Source of the DNA: Lepidurus packardi
Lineage: Eukaryota; Arthropoda; Branchiopoda; Notostraca; Triopsidae
Length of the DNA stretch: 64,000 bases
NCBI GenBank assembly: GCA_023053545.1
Contig: JAKZAN010000005.1
Span: forward strand, 7,750,001-7,814,000
Reading direction: 5' to 3'
In this document: piece by piece, positions 63,901 to 64,000 of the stretch
How positions within the stretch are numbered: position 1 is the stretch's first letter
How the letters are laid out: every line of letters starts with the position of its first letter
The notes under the pieces: generated by a model
What the model was told of the DNA's origin: nothing
Database searches by the model: none
The model's input: the letters and a program-made list of their open reading frames with translations, nothing else
Program-made: the position numbers and the translations under genes

Positions 63901-64000
63901 AACAAGCCCCGAGAGCTTTGTCAGAATAGCGCAAACCGGAGGAGGACTTTTCAGGATGTCAGCTCTCCCATGTATATAGCGTAGTAGCCTTTCATAAGCC
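60907..64000. other. Right-end region without a firmly recognised gene
   Basis: Left part is the ATG4 upstream region. Open frames at 61760-61987 (plus), 62662-62862 (plus) and 63192-63386 (plus) show no family. An AATAAA lies at about 62251 on the plus strand. A candidate minus-strand terminal exon at 62340-62460 is listed separately. Confidence 0.5.
62340..62460 (-). other. Candidate terminal exon of a minus-strand gene extending beyond the window
   Basis: A long pyrimidine-rich tract ending in ttattgcag at 62461 is a strong acceptor. After it all three frames stay open for 35-41 codons before a stop, and base composition is distinctly more GC-rich than the surroundings. The frames read RTTTMVYGTRNRC..., AYDDYGLWHTEPV... 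or VRRLWFMAHGTG...; I cannot tell which is used and recognise no family. Confidence 0.25.

Overview
The window is nuclear DNA from an invertebrate animal, most likely an arthropod. The evidence is multi-exon genes with GT-AG introns (many 50-80 nt), a beta-spectrin and a TRAPPC8 that read like arthropod orthologues, tRNA-derived SINEs, several MITE families and a Ty3/gypsy fragment. I cannot name the species. It could be an insect, crustacean or chelicerate. Exon models were built by eye from splice sites, reading-frame phase and family knowledge; no alignment was run.

Layout. 1-847 is a Ty3/gypsy pol fragment. PSMC1/Rpt2 (26S proteasome ATPase, minus) occupies 2285-3839. A 4.5-kb divergent spacer separates it from a complete beta-spectrin gene (plus, 8378-23491). 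That gene has an unusual second first exon and two extra in-frame cassette exons. 23492-26071 is intergenic with two SINEs. TRAPPC8 (minus, 26072-35214, 16 exons) follows. Its 2.7-kb first intron holds, on the other strand, a TATA-driven secreted glycine-rich protein gene made of 13 tiny exons (33519-34802). Next comes a head-to-tail tandem duplication (35293-39189 and 39198-43094, offset 3905 bp, with an 8-bp insertion at the junction). It gives two PEX10 genes and a second, orphan 3' half of an excitatory amino acid transporter (EAAT). The intact EAAT uses the right-hand copy and runs to a first exon at 46239, with candidate alternative 5' exons up to 53881. A GPI-anchored Ly6-type gene (44207-44774, plus) is nested in an EAAT intron. 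46.2-57.5 kb is otherwise gene-poor and contains a hAT-type MITE. A PLP threonine/serine dehydratase (57520-59233, plus) and an ATG4 protease (59331-60906, minus) converge with 97 bp between their stop codons. 60.9-64 kb holds nothing firmly recognisable.

The genes form no pathway or operon. They are housekeeping genes (proteasome, membrane skeleton, TRAPP trafficking and autophagy, peroxisome import, autophagy protease) mixed with neural or surface genes (EAAT, Ly6). TRAPPC8 and ATG4 both act in autophagy, but nothing here shows that their proximity is functional. The most interesting items are the micro-exon glycine-rich nested gene, the alternative N-terminus and [LFY]-E-L exon set of spectrin, the exact tandem duplication, and the two plus-strand genes nested in introns of minus-strand genes.
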